A stretch of DNA of 64,000 bases from PHAA01 sp022706565. Lineage in GTDB: Bacteria; Bacillota; Syntrophomonadia; Syntrophomonadales; Syntrophomonadaceae. The stretch lies in assembly GCA_040769385.1 (NCBI GenBank), contig JAXGLD010000002.1, forward strand, positions 310,001 through 374,000, written 5' to 3'. Positions 16,982-25,504 of the stretch are shown here, piece by piece. The translations under genes were made by a program, and so were the position numbers. Under the pieces are notes generated by a model. That model did no database searches. It was not told the origin of the DNA and saw only the letters and a list, made by a program, of their open reading frames with translations. How positions within the stretch are numbered: position 1 is the first letter of the stretch; every line of letters begins with the position of its first letter.

Positions 16982-17734
16982 TTATCCATTAAATGTCCTC
17001 AAGATAGCCACAGCCAGAGCTGCAGCTCCATAACCATTATCGATATTGACCACTCCCACCCCGCCGGCGCAGCTGTTCAGCATGGTCAGCAAGGCAGCCA
17101 GGCCATTAAAGCTGGCTCCATAGCCGACACTGGTGGGAACTGCTATCACTGGTCGCTTGGTCAGGCCTCCCACTACACTGGCCAGAGCCCCATCCATTCC
17201 AGCGACGACAATCACAACCTGGGACTGGTTTATCTCCCGAACCTGGTTGAAGAGCCTGTGAATCCCGGCTACGCCCACATCATAGATACGTTCCACCTTG
17301 ACTCCCATAATATCCAGGCAGACGGCCGCTTCCTCCGCCACAGGAAGGTCAGCTGTTCCTGCCGATATCACTGTCGCTGTGCCGGAGGTCACTGGCGCCG
17401 CCCGTTTGACATACAGTACTCGAGATGCCTCATGGTACTGAATCTCCGGCATTTGATCCCGCACCGCAGCATATACCAGTGGACCCGCCCGGGTGCCGAT
17501 GATCAAGTCATTGTGAATGTCCAGTTGTTTAAATATGGCCACGATTTGTTCGACTGATTTCCCCTCACAAAAGACCACCTCCGGGAAATGGTCTCTGAGG
17601 GCCCGGTGGGTATCTAATTTGGCAAAGCCCAGATCCTCAAAAGGGAGGGTCTCAAAAATATGACAAGCATCGTCGACATCAAGATACCCGTCATGTACCT
17701 GTTCCAGGATTTTTTTCAAACGATCTTTGTTCAT
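16982..17734 (-). CDS. larB: LarB, pyridinium-3,5-biscarboxylate mononucleotide synthase
   Basis: 250 residues. C-terminal PurE-like domain containing SAGTADLPVAEEAA, YDVGVAGIHRL, VVAGMDGALASVVGGL and VPTSVGYGASFNGLAALLTMLNSCA, all diagnostic of LarB. In the lar system LarB carboxylates and hydrolyses nicotinate adenine dinucleotide to start the nickel-pincer cofactor (NPN) of lactate racemase and related enzymes. LarC, LarE and LarA are not in the window, so they must be elsewhere or absent. The 143-residue unknown immediately upstream is probably co-transcribed. Confidence 0.9.
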   Translation of the reverse strand: MNKDRLKKILEQVHDGYLDVDDACHIFETLPFEDLGFAKLDTHRALRDHFPEVVFCEGKSVEQIVAIFKQLDIHNDLIIGTRAGPLVYAAVRDQMPEIQYHEASRVLYVKRAAPVTSGTATVISAGTADLPVAEEAAVCLDIMGVKVERIYDVGVAGIHRLFNQVREINQSQVVIVVAGMDGALASVVGGLTKRPVIAVPTSVGYGASFNGLAALLTMLNSCAGGVGVVNIDNGYGAAALAVAILRTFNG

Positions 17735-17764
17735 AACTCACAATCCCGCTTATGTATTAAATGT

Positions 17765-18196
17765 CTATCTCCCATTGTCCATTTGCCGCTGCAGATGATC
17801 GCGGTAACCTGACGATTCTTTGCTGACCCGGAATATCAGTTTCTCGATTTCATCTTTGGCAAGCAGCAGCTCTCCAGGTTCTATTATCTCAATAGTCCGG
17901 AAATCCTCCATAACTGCGAATTGCACCAGTTCATCTATTCTATCGGCCACAAGCGTGATGACCACGGGTGCATAGGCTACCCGGGTACCCGTGATATCAT
18001 CGACCAGCGTATAGATGTCCTGGCTCATATCAATGTCATCGATTCGTATCCCCTGCATCGGAACATTGCGCATCTTGGCAACTTTTTGCTGGCGATTGTC
18101 GTCCGCCAATTGCTCAATGTTCTTGTTCCCGAAAAGCTTCCCCGATTTTGCCCTGCCGGGGTAGTCAAAACGAATTTTGGCCAGTATGTGTGCCAC
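17765..18196 (-). CDS. hypothetical protein upstream of larB
   Basis: 143 residues from the likely GTG at 18196, which has a G-tract (GGGGGGG) about nine bases upstream; TTG at 18214 is an alternative. The sequence is mixed alpha/beta with many charged residues and no Cys cluster, membrane helix or catalytic motif that I can name. The central MRNVPMQGIRIDDIDMSQDI and the C-terminal helix look like a folded cytosolic protein. Only 30 bases separate it from larB, so a link with larB is possible but unproven. Confidence 0.6.
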   Translation of the reverse strand: MAHILAKIRFDYPGRAKSGKLFGNKNIEQLADDNRQQKVAKMRNVPMQGIRIDDIDMSQDIYTLVDDITGTRVAYAPVVITLVADRIDELVQFAVMEDFRTIEIIEPGELLLAKDEIEKLIFRVSKESSGYRDHLQRQMDNGR

Positions 18197-18269
18197 TGAG
18201 TCTGTCCCCCCCAAAACACATCTTTAATGACTTGGTCCAATGTAGTGTCCAGTTCGATTGTATCTTATC

Positions 18270-19013
18270 TTACTGACTAATTGTGGCAGAATGCAAACCT
18301 TCACCCTTTGCTCCCTTTTTGATCCTGTCGACCTCATCCTGGCTCAGCAAACGGTACTTCCCCACTTCTAATTCGCCCAGTTCGAGAAAACCCAAACCGG
18401 TCCGGGTCAGGTTCACTACCGGATGTCCCACGGCGGCGCACATGCGTTTGACCTGGCGTTTGCGGCCTTCATGAATGGTTATCTCCATCACTGATTGCAT
18501 GGCGCTGCGCTCCCGCACTGTCACTCTGGCTGGGGCGGTTGGGCCATCGTCCAGTTCCACTCCCTGTTGCAGATGATCAGCCTCGTCATCAGTCACAAAT
18601 CCCTTAACCACCACCAGATATTTCTTATCTATACTATAACGGGGATGAGTCACCAGGTTGGTGAATTCCCCGTCATTGGTAAGCAACAGCAATCCCTCCG
18701 TATCATAATCCAGCCGCCCTACGGGATGCAACCGGACCGGCAGGTCTGGTGTCAACTCGACCACCGTGGGACGCCCCTGCGGATCATGAACGGTAGAAAT
18801 ATAACCGGCTGGCTTATTAAGCATGACATAGTACAGCGGTGGGGTGCCTATCAGCCGGTTGCCGACCTCGATTCGGTCGTAGTCGGGGTCTATCAGGGTG
18901 ACTATCTCCCTGACCACCGCACCATTTACTTTCACCTTGCCTGCGGTTATCAGGGCCTCCGCATGGCGTCGGGATGCCACCCCCGTCTGGGCCAGGTATT
19001 TCGCCAACCTCAA
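18270..19013 (-). CDS. rluB: ribosomal large subunit pseudouridine synthase, RluB type
   Basis: 247 residues. N-terminal S4 RNA-binding domain (RLAKYLAQTGVASRRHAEAL) and a pseudouridine synthase domain with the catalytic aspartate in GRLDYDTEGLLLLTNDGE. The C-terminal EGRKRQVKRMCAAVGHPV block is typical of RluB/RluE/RsuA. It should modify 23S rRNA near the peptidyl-transferase centre. The frame extends to 19034. TTG at 19013 fits an AGGGGG site at nine bases and gives the standard N-terminus. Confidence 0.9.
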   Translation of the reverse strand: MRLAKYLAQTGVASRRHAEALITAGKVKVNGAVVREIVTLIDPDYDRIEVGNRLIGTPPLYYVMLNKPAGYISTVHDPQGRPTVVELTPDLPVRLHPVGRLDYDTEGLLLLTNDGEFTNLVTHPRYSIDKKYLVVVKGFVTDDEADHLQQGVELDDGPTAPARVTVRERSAMQSVMEITIHEGRKRQVKRMCAAVGHPVVNLTRTGLGFLELGELEVGKYRLLSQDEVDRIKKGAKGEGLHSATISQ

Positions 19014-19121
19014 TAGTTGCAACCCCCTGAACAAGTATCGTCAAATCAATATACCCTTTTTTCAGTGAAATGTACAATCACCTTGACACCAGCCTAGCAT
19101 TATGGCGGATCAGAGCCTATC

Positions 19122-19130
19122 TGCTATAAT
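19122..19130 (+). promoter_or_regulatory. extended -10 promoter of the TrmO-fusion gene
   Basis: TGCTATAAT is a perfect extended -10 element 25 bases before the ATG. There is no good -35 at 17 bases, as is usual for extended -10 promoters. A TTGACA at 19083 is too far upstream to pair with it. Confidence 0.55.
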
Positions 19131-19154
19131 GGGTGAAATGAAAGGAATGGTACC

Positions 19155-19964
19155 ATGAAAATAGATACCAGCATAGTGCTGCAACCGATTGGATATGTGA
19201 GATCCGCCCTAACCAGTCTTGACGACTATCTCCCCCCCGGACAACCGGCTTGGATCGATATCCGACCTGAATACCAAGAGGCGCTGGAAAGGATCGAGGA
19301 TAACTCACATCTCTGGGCTCTGCTCTGGTTTCACAAATCCGACCGCCAGCTTTTAAAGACTATTCCCCGCCGGTTCAATCCGGATCTTCCCGAGTATGGC
19401 GTATTCGGATTGCGCTCTCCCAATCGCCCCAATCCTATCGCCTTGACTCTGGTGCGGCTGGAAGCGGTCGAGGGGAATTCCCTGCGGGTGGCAGGCTTGG
19501 ACGCCATCGATGGTACGCCAGTATTGGATATCAAGTCATACTATGAGCAGGATATTGTCTTTTCGCCCGTGACGCCCTATATCCGCGCCAATGACGAGAC
19601 TATGCGCCGCAACCATTTTTACAAACTGGCCATGAACCACCATCAAGAGGCATGTGCCGACCTGCTGATGGCGGTACGCATGGTACTGGTTGCCGACCAG
19701 TATATGGGCCACATCAACCGTTCCGATCTACGAGTAGCGGTCACCGGTTCGTCGTGTGTGGCGGATACCATTCAGGGCTTGAGTCGGGCTCGTCTAGCCA
19801 ATCCCCCCCGTTTCTCGTTTAATGAGTCCGAAGACATGCCGATTTCGGTGTGGACCGACCGGGATAGCACGCTTAAGATAACTGCCCGGCGCCGGCTTGA
19901 TCAAAACGGTTATTCAAACTGGAGCGACCGCGACTTGTTCCATATTGAATATATGAAGGTGTAG
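19155..19964 (+). CDS. TrmO-like tRNA methyltransferase fused to an FmdE-like domain
   Basis: 269 residues. Residues 1-140 are a TsaA/TrmO domain (IGYVRSA, DNSHLWALLWFH, VFGLRSPNRPNPIALTLVRL, DGTPVLDIKSY), which N6-methylates t6A37 in certain tRNAs using SAM. Residues about 155-265 resemble the FmdE/FwdE family. They have a helical start (HHQEACADLLMAVRMVL), then VAVTGSSCVADTIQGLSRA, the usual CAVDAIQ-like region, and a following beta section. In FmdE this domain binds metal; the typical HGHLCPG motif is not obvious here, so metal binding is doubtful. The link between the two activities is unknown. Confidence 0.8.
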   Translation: MKIDTSIVLQPIGYVRSALTSLDDYLPPGQPAWIDIRPEYQEALERIEDNSHLWALLWFHKSDRQLLKTIPRRFNPDLPEYGVFGLRSPNRPNPIALTLVRLEAVEGNSLRVAGLDAIDGTPVLDIKSYYEQDIVFSPVTPYIRANDETMRRNHFYKLAMNHHQEACADLLMAVRMVLVADQYMGHINRSDLRVAVTGSSCVADTIQGLSRARLANPPRFSFNESEDMPISVWTDRDSTLKITARRRLDQNGYSNWSDRDLFHIEYMKV

Positions 19965-20053
19965 TTCAACGCCAATACCTGCTTCTGGTTCCCAGCTCAA
20001 ATTATCAGATCCAGTTAAAACCATTTTATCTTAATAGCGGGAGGATTATAAAT

Positions 20054-20623
20054 ATGGAACACAAGGTGGATACTGCGAAAATTGAGTCGGCCTTCAGACA
20101 GATTCTGGAGGCTATCGGTGAAGATCCGAACCGTGAAGGGGTTGCCAATACCCCCCGCAGAGTGGCCCGTATGTACCAGGAGATCTTTAGCGGGATGCAA
20201 ACGGATCCGCGCGAATTGCTGGATGTTTCCTTTACCGAGTATCATGATGAATTGATCCTGGTCAAAGACATCCCGATCTATTCCATGTGCGAACACCATT
20301 TTCTGCCTTTTTATGGCTGGGCTCATGTCGCTTACATCCCAAAAGGCGGCAAGGTGGTAGGGATAAGCAAGTTGGCCCGGGTGGTGGAGGCCTATGCCAG
20401 GAGACCACAGCTGCAGGAAAGGTTAACCTCGCAAATCGCCGATTGTATTTTCCAGACTCTTAAGCCCAATGGCGCTGGGGTAGTTATACAGGCCGAGCAT
20501 ATGTGTATGACCATGCGGGGGATAAGGAAACCAGGCTCTATGACAGTAACCTCTGCAGTACGGGGAATATTCGAAACCCGTCCTGAAACCCGAGCCGAGC
20601 TGTTTGCCCTCATCCAGAAATAG
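20054..20623 (+). CDS. folE: GTP cyclohydrolase I
   Basis: 189 residues. Makes 7,8-dihydroneopterin triphosphate from GTP, the entry to folate (and possibly queuosine precursor) synthesis. Zinc-site residues are in MCEHHFLPF and EHMCMTMRG. GISKLARVVEAYARRPQLQ is the family signature. ATG at 20054 follows GGGAGGATT. The next gene is convergent fhs, so one-carbon/folate functions meet here. No other fol gene is in the window; queuosine genes are about 14 kb away. Confidence 0.95.
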   Translation: MEHKVDTAKIESAFRQILEAIGEDPNREGVANTPRRVARMYQEIFSGMQTDPRELLDVSFTEYHDELILVKDIPIYSMCEHHFLPFYGWAHVAYIPKGGKVVGISKLARVVEAYARRPQLQERLTSQIADCIFQTLKPNGAGVVIQAEHMCMTMRGIRKPGSMTVTSAVRGIFETRPETRAELFALIQK

Positions 20624-20654
20624 GCCGGCGCGGATCACGCCAATCATATGAAAA

Positions 20655-20698
20655 AGCCCTTTGCCTCCAACTCCTATACGAGTCCGGGTCAAAGGGCT
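20655..20698 (-). terminator. intrinsic terminator of fhs
   Basis: AGCCCTTTG / CAAAGGGCT 9-bp outer stem with an inner ACTC/GAGT pairing in the loop, followed on the minus strand by TTTTT. It lies between convergent folE and fhs and mainly serves fhs. Confidence 0.8.
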
Positions 20699-20758
20699 AA
20701 GTTATTCTGCGATACCTGTCGTTGTTACTATGGTCATTCAGCTGTTGTTCATCTTTAG

Positions 20759-22426
20759 TTAGAACAGACCAATGATCTCCCCATCTGGCATGATATCAAT
20801 CTTCTCAGCGGCCGGGGCTTTGCTCAACCCTGGCATAGTCATTATATCTCCCGCAATGGCCACTATGAAACCTGCTCCGGCCGATAACCGGACCTCCCTG
20901 ATATTGACTGTGAAACCACGCGGTCTGCCTACCGCGCTCATATTATCCGACAGCGAATACTGGGTCTTGGCTATACATATCGGCAGGTTACCATAACCCA
21001 TCTCTTCGTAACGGGTCAACATGTTTTCCGCCGCTTTACTGTAAGATACTCCATCAGCCCCATATATGCGAAGACATATCGTTTCGATCTTGTCCTTGAT
21101 CGGCATCTCCAAGTCGTAAAGAAGCTTGAACTCAGTCTCCTTTTCAGCTGCCGCAATAACCTTACGGGCCAGTTCCTCACCGCCCTGCCCGCCTTCTCTC
21201 CAAACCCGGGATACGGCCATATCCGCCCCTAGAGCGGCACACTTGCTCTTAACCATTTCAATCTCTTCGGGCCGGTCACCGGGAAACTCGTTTAGGGCCA
21301 CCACTACCGGCACCCCAAAAAGATTAAGGTTTTCCAGGTGTTTCTCCAGATTTTCCGCGCCCTTTTCCAGCGCCGCCATGTTAGGCTCTCCCAGCTTGTC
21401 CTTAGCTACCCCGCCATGATTCTTGAGCGCGCGAATAGTGGCTACCAGTACTACCGCGTTGGGCTTCATACCAGAGTAACGACATTTCAGGTCGAAGAAT
21501 TTTTCCGCTCCCAGGTCGGCTCCAAAACCAGCCTCGGTTATCATATAGTCCCCCAATTTCAGCCCCATCTGAGTAGCCATAATGCTATTGCAGCCATGGG
21601 CTATGTTTGCAAACGGCCCTCCGTGTATAAAAGCCGGTGTGTTTTCCAAGGTTTGGACCAGGTTGGGTTTAATGGCATCCTTCATTAAAAGGGTCATAGA
21701 ACCGGCTGCCTTGAGATCGCTTGCGGTTACTTGGGTCCCGTCATAACGATACGCCACCACCATCTGAGCCACCCGTCGCTTGAAATCCATAAGGTCGGTG
21801 GCCAGACACAGAATCGCCATTACTTCTGAGGCCACACTAATGTCGAAGCCTGACTCACGGGGAACCCCGTCTGCTTTTCCCCCCAGTCCGATGACTATGT
21901 TGCGCAGGGCTCTCTCATTCAGATCCATCACCCGCCGCAGGACTACCTGGCGGGGGTCAATCCCCAGGGGGTTGCCCTGGTGAATGCTGTTGTCAACCAT
22001 AGCCGCCAGCAGGTTATGGGCAGTGGTCACGGCATGGATATCCCCGGTAAAATGCAGATTAATATCTTCCATGGGAATCACCTGGGCGAACCCACCCCCG
22101 GCAGCCCCGCCTTTTATCCCAAAACTAGGCCCCAGCGAAGGCTCGCGCAGGGCAATAATAGCTTTCTTGCCCAACCGGTTGAGGGCCATTCCCAAACCCA
22201 CCGTATTGGTGGTTTTGCCTTCCCCAGCCGGGGTAGGAGTCATGGCTGTAACCAGTACCAGTTTTCCAGAAGGCTTGTCCTTCAATCGCTCCCAGGTCTG
22301 CAATGAAACCTTGCCTTTGTATTTCCCATACAGTTCAATGTCATCCGCTGACAGACCCAGGGATTCGGCTACCTCCAGAATTGGCTTCATTTTAGCACTT
22401 TGGGCTATCTCGATATCACTTCTCAT
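20759..22426 (-). CDS. fhs: formate--tetrahydrofolate ligase
   Basis: 555 residues, full length. ATP-dependent activation of formate to 10-formyl-THF, the first methyl-branch step of the Wood-Ljungdahl pathway and a general source of one-carbon units. P-loop TPTPAGEGKTTNTVGLGMAL near 60-80, GGAAGGGFAQVIPMEDINLH, and MPGLSKAPAAEKID near the C-terminus are all clear. ATG at 22426 has GAGGTG five bases ahead. A single-gene unit with its own promoter and terminator. Confidence 0.96.
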   Translation of the reverse strand: MRSDIEIAQSAKMKPILEVAESLGLSADDIELYGKYKGKVSLQTWERLKDKPSGKLVLVTAMTPTPAGEGKTTNTVGLGMALNRLGKKAIIALREPSLGPSFGIKGGAAGGGFAQVIPMEDINLHFTGDIHAVTTAHNLLAAMVDNSIHQGNPLGIDPRQVVLRRVMDLNERALRNIVIGLGGKADGVPRESGFDISVASEVMAILCLATDLMDFKRRVAQMVVAYRYDGTQVTASDLKAAGSMTLLMKDAIKPNLVQTLENTPAFIHGGPFANIAHGCNSIMATQMGLKLGDYMITEAGFGADLGAEKFFDLKCRYSGMKPNAVVLVATIRALKNHGGVAKDKLGEPNMAALEKGAENLEKHLENLNLFGVPVVVALNEFPGDRPEEIEMVKSKCAALGADMAVSRVWREGGQGGEELARKVIAAAEKETEFKLLYDLEMPIKDKIETICLRIYGADGVSYSKAAENMLTRYEEMGYGNLPICIAKTQYSLSDNMSAVGRPRGFTVNIREVRLSAGAGFIVAIAGDIMTMPGLSKAPAAEKIDIMPDGEIIGLF

Positions 22427-22488
22427 CTCAACACCTCATTATTGTTTTGTAATTCCCGGTCGAAAATCCTCATAATCATATAGCTAAT

Positions 22489-22516
22489 CTTATACTACCC
22501 AGTATTTTGATGTCCA
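22489..22516 (-). promoter_or_regulatory. possible promoter of fhs
   Basis: TGGACA (22511-22516), 16-base spacer and TATAAG (22489-22494) on the minus strand, about 60 bases ahead of the ATG. No THF riboswitch consensus is present in the leader. Confidence 0.4.
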
Positions 22517-22559
22517 CCCAATGTACTCCTGAATAGTGTTCCCGAAAGATTCATCCCTT

Positions 22560-23096
22560 TTACTTAAAAAGGACATTACAGATATAAATAGAAGCTAAGA
22601 GTCCGGTGATATCGGCGCTCAAGCCAGTCACGACTGCATACTTGAATCTTTTTATGCCCACCGATCCAAAATAGACTGTAAGTACAAAAAATGTGGTATC
22701 GGTGGTGCCTTGCATGACAGATGCCATTCGCCCTATCATGGAATCCGGTCCGTATACCTTCATTAGTTCGGTCGCCAACCCCAGGGCTCCGCTGCCAGAC
22801 AAGGGCCTCATGATGGCCAGCGGCAAAACATCCGGCGGTGCTCCCAGAGCGACCATTACCGGTCGTATCAAAGAGACCAGCGCATCCATGGCTCCTGACG
22901 CCCGGAAAACTGAGATCGCCACCAGCATACCCACCAGGAAGGGTATAATCCTGATAGCAGTCGTAAAGCCCTCCTCCGCTCCCTCAACAAAGGCTTCATA
23001 TACCGGCACTTTTTTGAAGAACCCATAGAGCGGGATAATCAGCAGCAAGAAGGGAATGGCCCATTTCGAAACGGTACTCAGAATAACCTGCAACAT
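22560..23096 (-). CDS. spmB: spore maturation protein SpmB
   Basis: 178-residue membrane protein. Five to six hydrophobic segments, with EGAEEGFTTAIRIIPFLVGMLVAI, IMRPLSGSGALG and MQGTTDTTFFVLTVYFGSVGI, which are hallmark stretches of SpmB. In Bacillus SpmA and SpmB help dehydrate the spore core. ATG at 23096 shares one base with the spmA stop (TGATG), so the two are coupled. A longer open frame back to 23294 is only the overlap with spmA in another frame. Confidence 0.93.
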   Translation of the reverse strand: MLQVILSTVSKWAIPFLLLIIPLYGFFKKVPVYEAFVEGAEEGFTTAIRIIPFLVGMLVAISVFRASGAMDALVSLIRPVMVALGAPPDVLPLAIMRPLSGSGALGLATELMKVYGPDSMIGRMASVMQGTTDTTFFVLTVYFGSVGIKRFKYAVVTGLSADITGLLASIYICNVLFK

Positions 23097-23689
23097 CAGC
23101 GTTTGCCTCCCCACCGGCTGTGGACTCTGAACATATAGTCGATGGAAACCGCCACCACCATGGCGCAGCTGGTAGCGAAGATGCACGCACCCACTACCTC
23201 GGTGGGATCTGCCGAACCGTAGGCCAGCCTGATACCAATTATGGTGGCCGGGATCAGGGTAATACAGGACGTGTTGAGCGCCATAAATGTGCACATGGCT
23301 GCGGATGCCTCTGACCGGTTATTATTGAGACGTTGTAATTCCTGCATGGCTTTCATGCCGAAAGGGGTGGCGGCGTTGCCTAAACCAAGCATATTAGCAC
23401 TCAGATTCAATATGATGGCGCCCATGGCCGGATCCCTGGGTGGTACACTGGGGAACAGACGTCTCAGCATGGGGGCCAGAAAACTAGCCAGCCCCTGAAT
23501 AACGCCGGCCTTTTCGGCTATTTTCATAATCCCCAGCCACATGGCCATTATGCCAATTAGGTCAAAACAAACCCGCACCGCACTTTTGGCAGCATCCAAG
23601 GCTGCTTCCGAGACTACTTCGATTTGTCCGTTGAATGCAGCCACAATTATCCCCGAAGTTAATAGCAACAGCCAGATTATGTTTAACAT
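23096..23689 (-). CDS. spmA: spore maturation protein SpmA
   Basis: 197-residue membrane protein, a nucleoside-recognition-domain (Gate) family member. It has LNLSANMLGLGNAATPFGMKAM and MALNTSCITLIPATIIGIR, both conserved in SpmA. Translationally coupled to spmB. Presence of the pair is evidence that this organism forms endospores. Start ATG at 23689, preceded by GGAGGAGGGGATGAG. Confidence 0.93.
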   Translation of the reverse strand: MLNIIWLLLLTSGIIVAAFNGQIEVVSEAALDAAKSAVRVCFDLIGIMAMWLGIMKIAEKAGVIQGLASFLAPMLRRLFPSVPPRDPAMGAIILNLSANMLGLGNAATPFGMKAMQELQRLNNNRSEASAAMCTFMALNTSCITLIPATIIGIRLAYGSADPTEVVGACIFATSCAMVVAVSIDYMFRVHSRWGGKR

Positions 23690-23758
23690 CTCATCCCCTC
23701 CTCCTTGTCCCTTTAATCGACTCTCGTAGAAGGGTATGAGCCCGGTCCAGCAAATAGA

Positions 23759-23782
23759 ACAGCCCGGACCAGGCCGGGCTGT
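23759..23782 (-). terminator. GC-rich hairpin after ytfJ
   Basis: Perfect 9-bp stem ACAGCCCGG / CCGGGCTGT with a 6-base loop. The T-tract is weak (TTCTATTTG on the minus strand). Probably terminates the ytfI-ytfJ unit ahead of spmA. Confidence 0.5.
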
Positions 23783-23855
23783 TGATTCCTGTTCAGGAGT
23801 AGCTATGGATTAATCGCGGTCAAGATACTATCACCAGAGATGGGGATGAGTTTGC

Positions 23856-24275
23856 TTATTGGTAAGTTTCTGTTCTGTTTTGATCTCTTCTTTGCATGAT
23901 ACTTTCTATCTTGTCGAATATCTGCGGGGCTACGTCCACTACTCTCTCCGCCAGGGGATTGCCAGATACCGAAATCAATCTTACATCATTCATTCTTACT
24001 ACTAGAAAACCGATGGGTTTGACCGAAACCCCAGCTCCGCTGCCACCGGCAAAAGGCAGTTCCTGTGGATTGGAATTACCGACCTCATATTCTCCCCCGC
24101 CGGCAGCAAAACCACAAGCCACCTGGGAAATAGGGATTATTACACTGCCGTCGTTGGTTTCCACTGCATCGCCAACCACGGTGTTAACGTCCACCATTTC
24201 TTTGATACTCTGCATGGCCGTCTTCATCAAGGACTCGATCGGGTGATGGGGTTGTTGTGCTTCTTGTTGATCCAT
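23856..24275 (-). CDS. ytfJ: sporulation protein YtfJ/GerW family
   Basis: 139 residues. PIESLMKTAMQSIKEMVDVNTVVGDAV, then IPISQVACGFAAGGGEY and GGSGAGVSVKPIGFLVV: the classic GerW/YtfJ architecture. In Bacillus it is a spore protein needed for a germination response. The ATG begins directly after the TAA of ytfI with no spacer, and ytfI lies upstream as in Bacillus. GTG/TTG starts are not needed here. Acts in the spore. Confidence 0.92.
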   Translation of the reverse strand: MDQQEAQQPHHPIESLMKTAMQSIKEMVDVNTVVGDAVETNDGSVIIPISQVACGFAAGGGEYEVGNSNPQELPFAGGSGAGVSVKPIGFLVVRMNDVRLISVSGNPLAERVVDVAPQIFDKIESIMQRRDQNRTETYQ

Positions 24276-24923
24276 TTATTCACCGCCTGACTTTAATACT
24301 GATAAGCGAGTCATTATGATAATAATTTGCGCTAATCTAATTGTTAATATGCATTTGGCCGAGCTGATGAAACCGGAACTGGAAAAACTGGGCCGGACAT
24401 TGATCGCCACTTGCCCAATTTTGCAGTAGGTGCTCAACCACCCCAGCAGTGAACCTTTACATGCCCAGGCTACACCACTATTAAGCGCTGCCTGGCACGC
24501 GTCACGGCCTCCAACCGTACTGATCCATTCTATCCGGTTTACTTGGTTTAGAGTTCTAAACAGTCTGCGCAGGAGTCCTTGCTTAGGCAAGAAGCGGCGC
24601 CACCGCAAGGCCTGGTTTAGATGCGCAGCAGAGGCGAAAGGGATTTGGGAGGCAGCACAGGTATGTTTGTTCTTCTCATAAAGGAAAAGAAGGCTGGATT
24701 CCAACAGATTAAGGCTGGGATCGGAAAGATCATAACAGCGGTCGATCCTGAAAAACCGCGAGTCTATGCTAACGAGGAAACCCTGCCAATCATCATCGTC
24801 CTTTATTGTCAGGGTTAACTCCGCCTTTATTCCGATGAACAGCAATGTTATGAACACTAAAAGAATAAATGCTCCAATTGACCAGATCACAAGTATTCTC
24901 CCGTTTTCCCATATCATTCCCAT
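24276..24923 (-). CDS. ytfI: DUF2953 family membrane protein (YtfI-like)
   Basis: 215 residues. N-terminal membrane helix (about 10-30), a beta-rich portion, and a C-terminal half with VNVRP-like (VAINVRPSFSSSG) and a final hydrophobic helix (ILTIRLAQIIIIMTRL). The identity rests mainly on the fixed order ytfI-ytfJ and on the DUF2953-like layout; the function is unknown. ATG at 24923 or ATG two codons later both lack a strong ribosome site. Confidence 0.75.
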   Translation of the reverse strand: MGMIWENGRILVIWSIGAFILLVFITLLFIGIKAELTLTIKDDDDWQGFLVSIDSRFFRIDRCYDLSDPSLNLLESSLLFLYEKNKHTCAASQIPFASAAHLNQALRWRRFLPKQGLLRRLFRTLNQVNRIEWISTVGGRDACQAALNSGVAWACKGSLLGWLSTYCKIGQVAINVRPSFSSSGFISSAKCILTIRLAQIIIIMTRLSVLKSGGE

Positions 24924-24934
24924 CCATATTTTGC

Positions 24935-25504
24935 TTATTCAATGGAACTCTGGTCCTTGGCCTCCTCAATGGCTTTCTCAATGCGGGTGATAACTCTCAG
25001 CATCTCATCGTCCACTTCGATATTGGCCCGACCCAATCGGAAGGTTGGGCAATGGATGTTATAATTCAGGATGTCCTTTTTCAGCTTCTCGAATTGCTTT
25101 CTTTTTTCCAGATAAAACAATTTCTTGCGCTGGTTAAACCTTTCAACCGTCACGTTGGAGTGTTTTTCCGCCGCGAAATTGTGGCAATAGCGTTGGAACT
25201 GTTCCACCTCACGCTCGATCTTATCGGTTACGGCATCGATATCCTTGCCCAGTTGGATCCAGAAGGGGGTGAAATCGTTGTTCTTCAGCATGCGATTGAC
25301 CATACGCATCTCGGGAGGTTCGAAGGGATTCTCCGACAAATCCACCGGCTTGCCCGCCCCTTCCAGGTTGTCAAAATCTCCCCTTTCCCTGGCTTTACGT
25401 ATCTGTTCTTCCACCAATTCCTCGGTACTGCTCATATACTTGGCCAATTTCCGGCCTTGTTGGGCCTTTATCTTTATCTGTTCTTCCAATGACTTTTCCG
25501 TCAC
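24935..25504 (-). CDS. DUF1992 (DnaJ-homologue C28-like) protein
   Basis: 189 residues. The conserved DUF1992 core EEQIRKARERGDFDNLEGAG...NPFEPPEMRMVNRMLKNN...PFWIQLGKDID is complete (about residues 30-90). A long charged, coiled-coil-like tail follows. Function unknown. GTG at 25504 has AGGAGGAG seven bases ahead and is preferred. This puts the first 110 bases inside the scpB frame, an unusually long overlap; ATG at 25435 is an alternative with a shorter overlap. Confidence 0.8.
   Translation of the reverse strand: MTEKSLEEQIKIKAQQGRKLAKYMSSTEELVEEQIRKARERGDFDNLEGAGKPVDLSENPFEPPEMRMVNRMLKNNDFTPFWIQLGKDIDAVTDKIEREVEQFQRYCHNFAAEKHSNVTVERFNQRKKLFYLEKRKQFEKLKKDILNYNIHCPTFRLGRANIEVDDEMLRVITRIEKAIEEAKDQSSIE

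Noticed and set aside
19083..19088. TTGACA ahead of the TrmO-fusion gene
   Set aside because: No -10 at 15-19 bases; the TGCTATAAT element at 19122 lies too far away, so it is treated as an extended -10 promoter instead.
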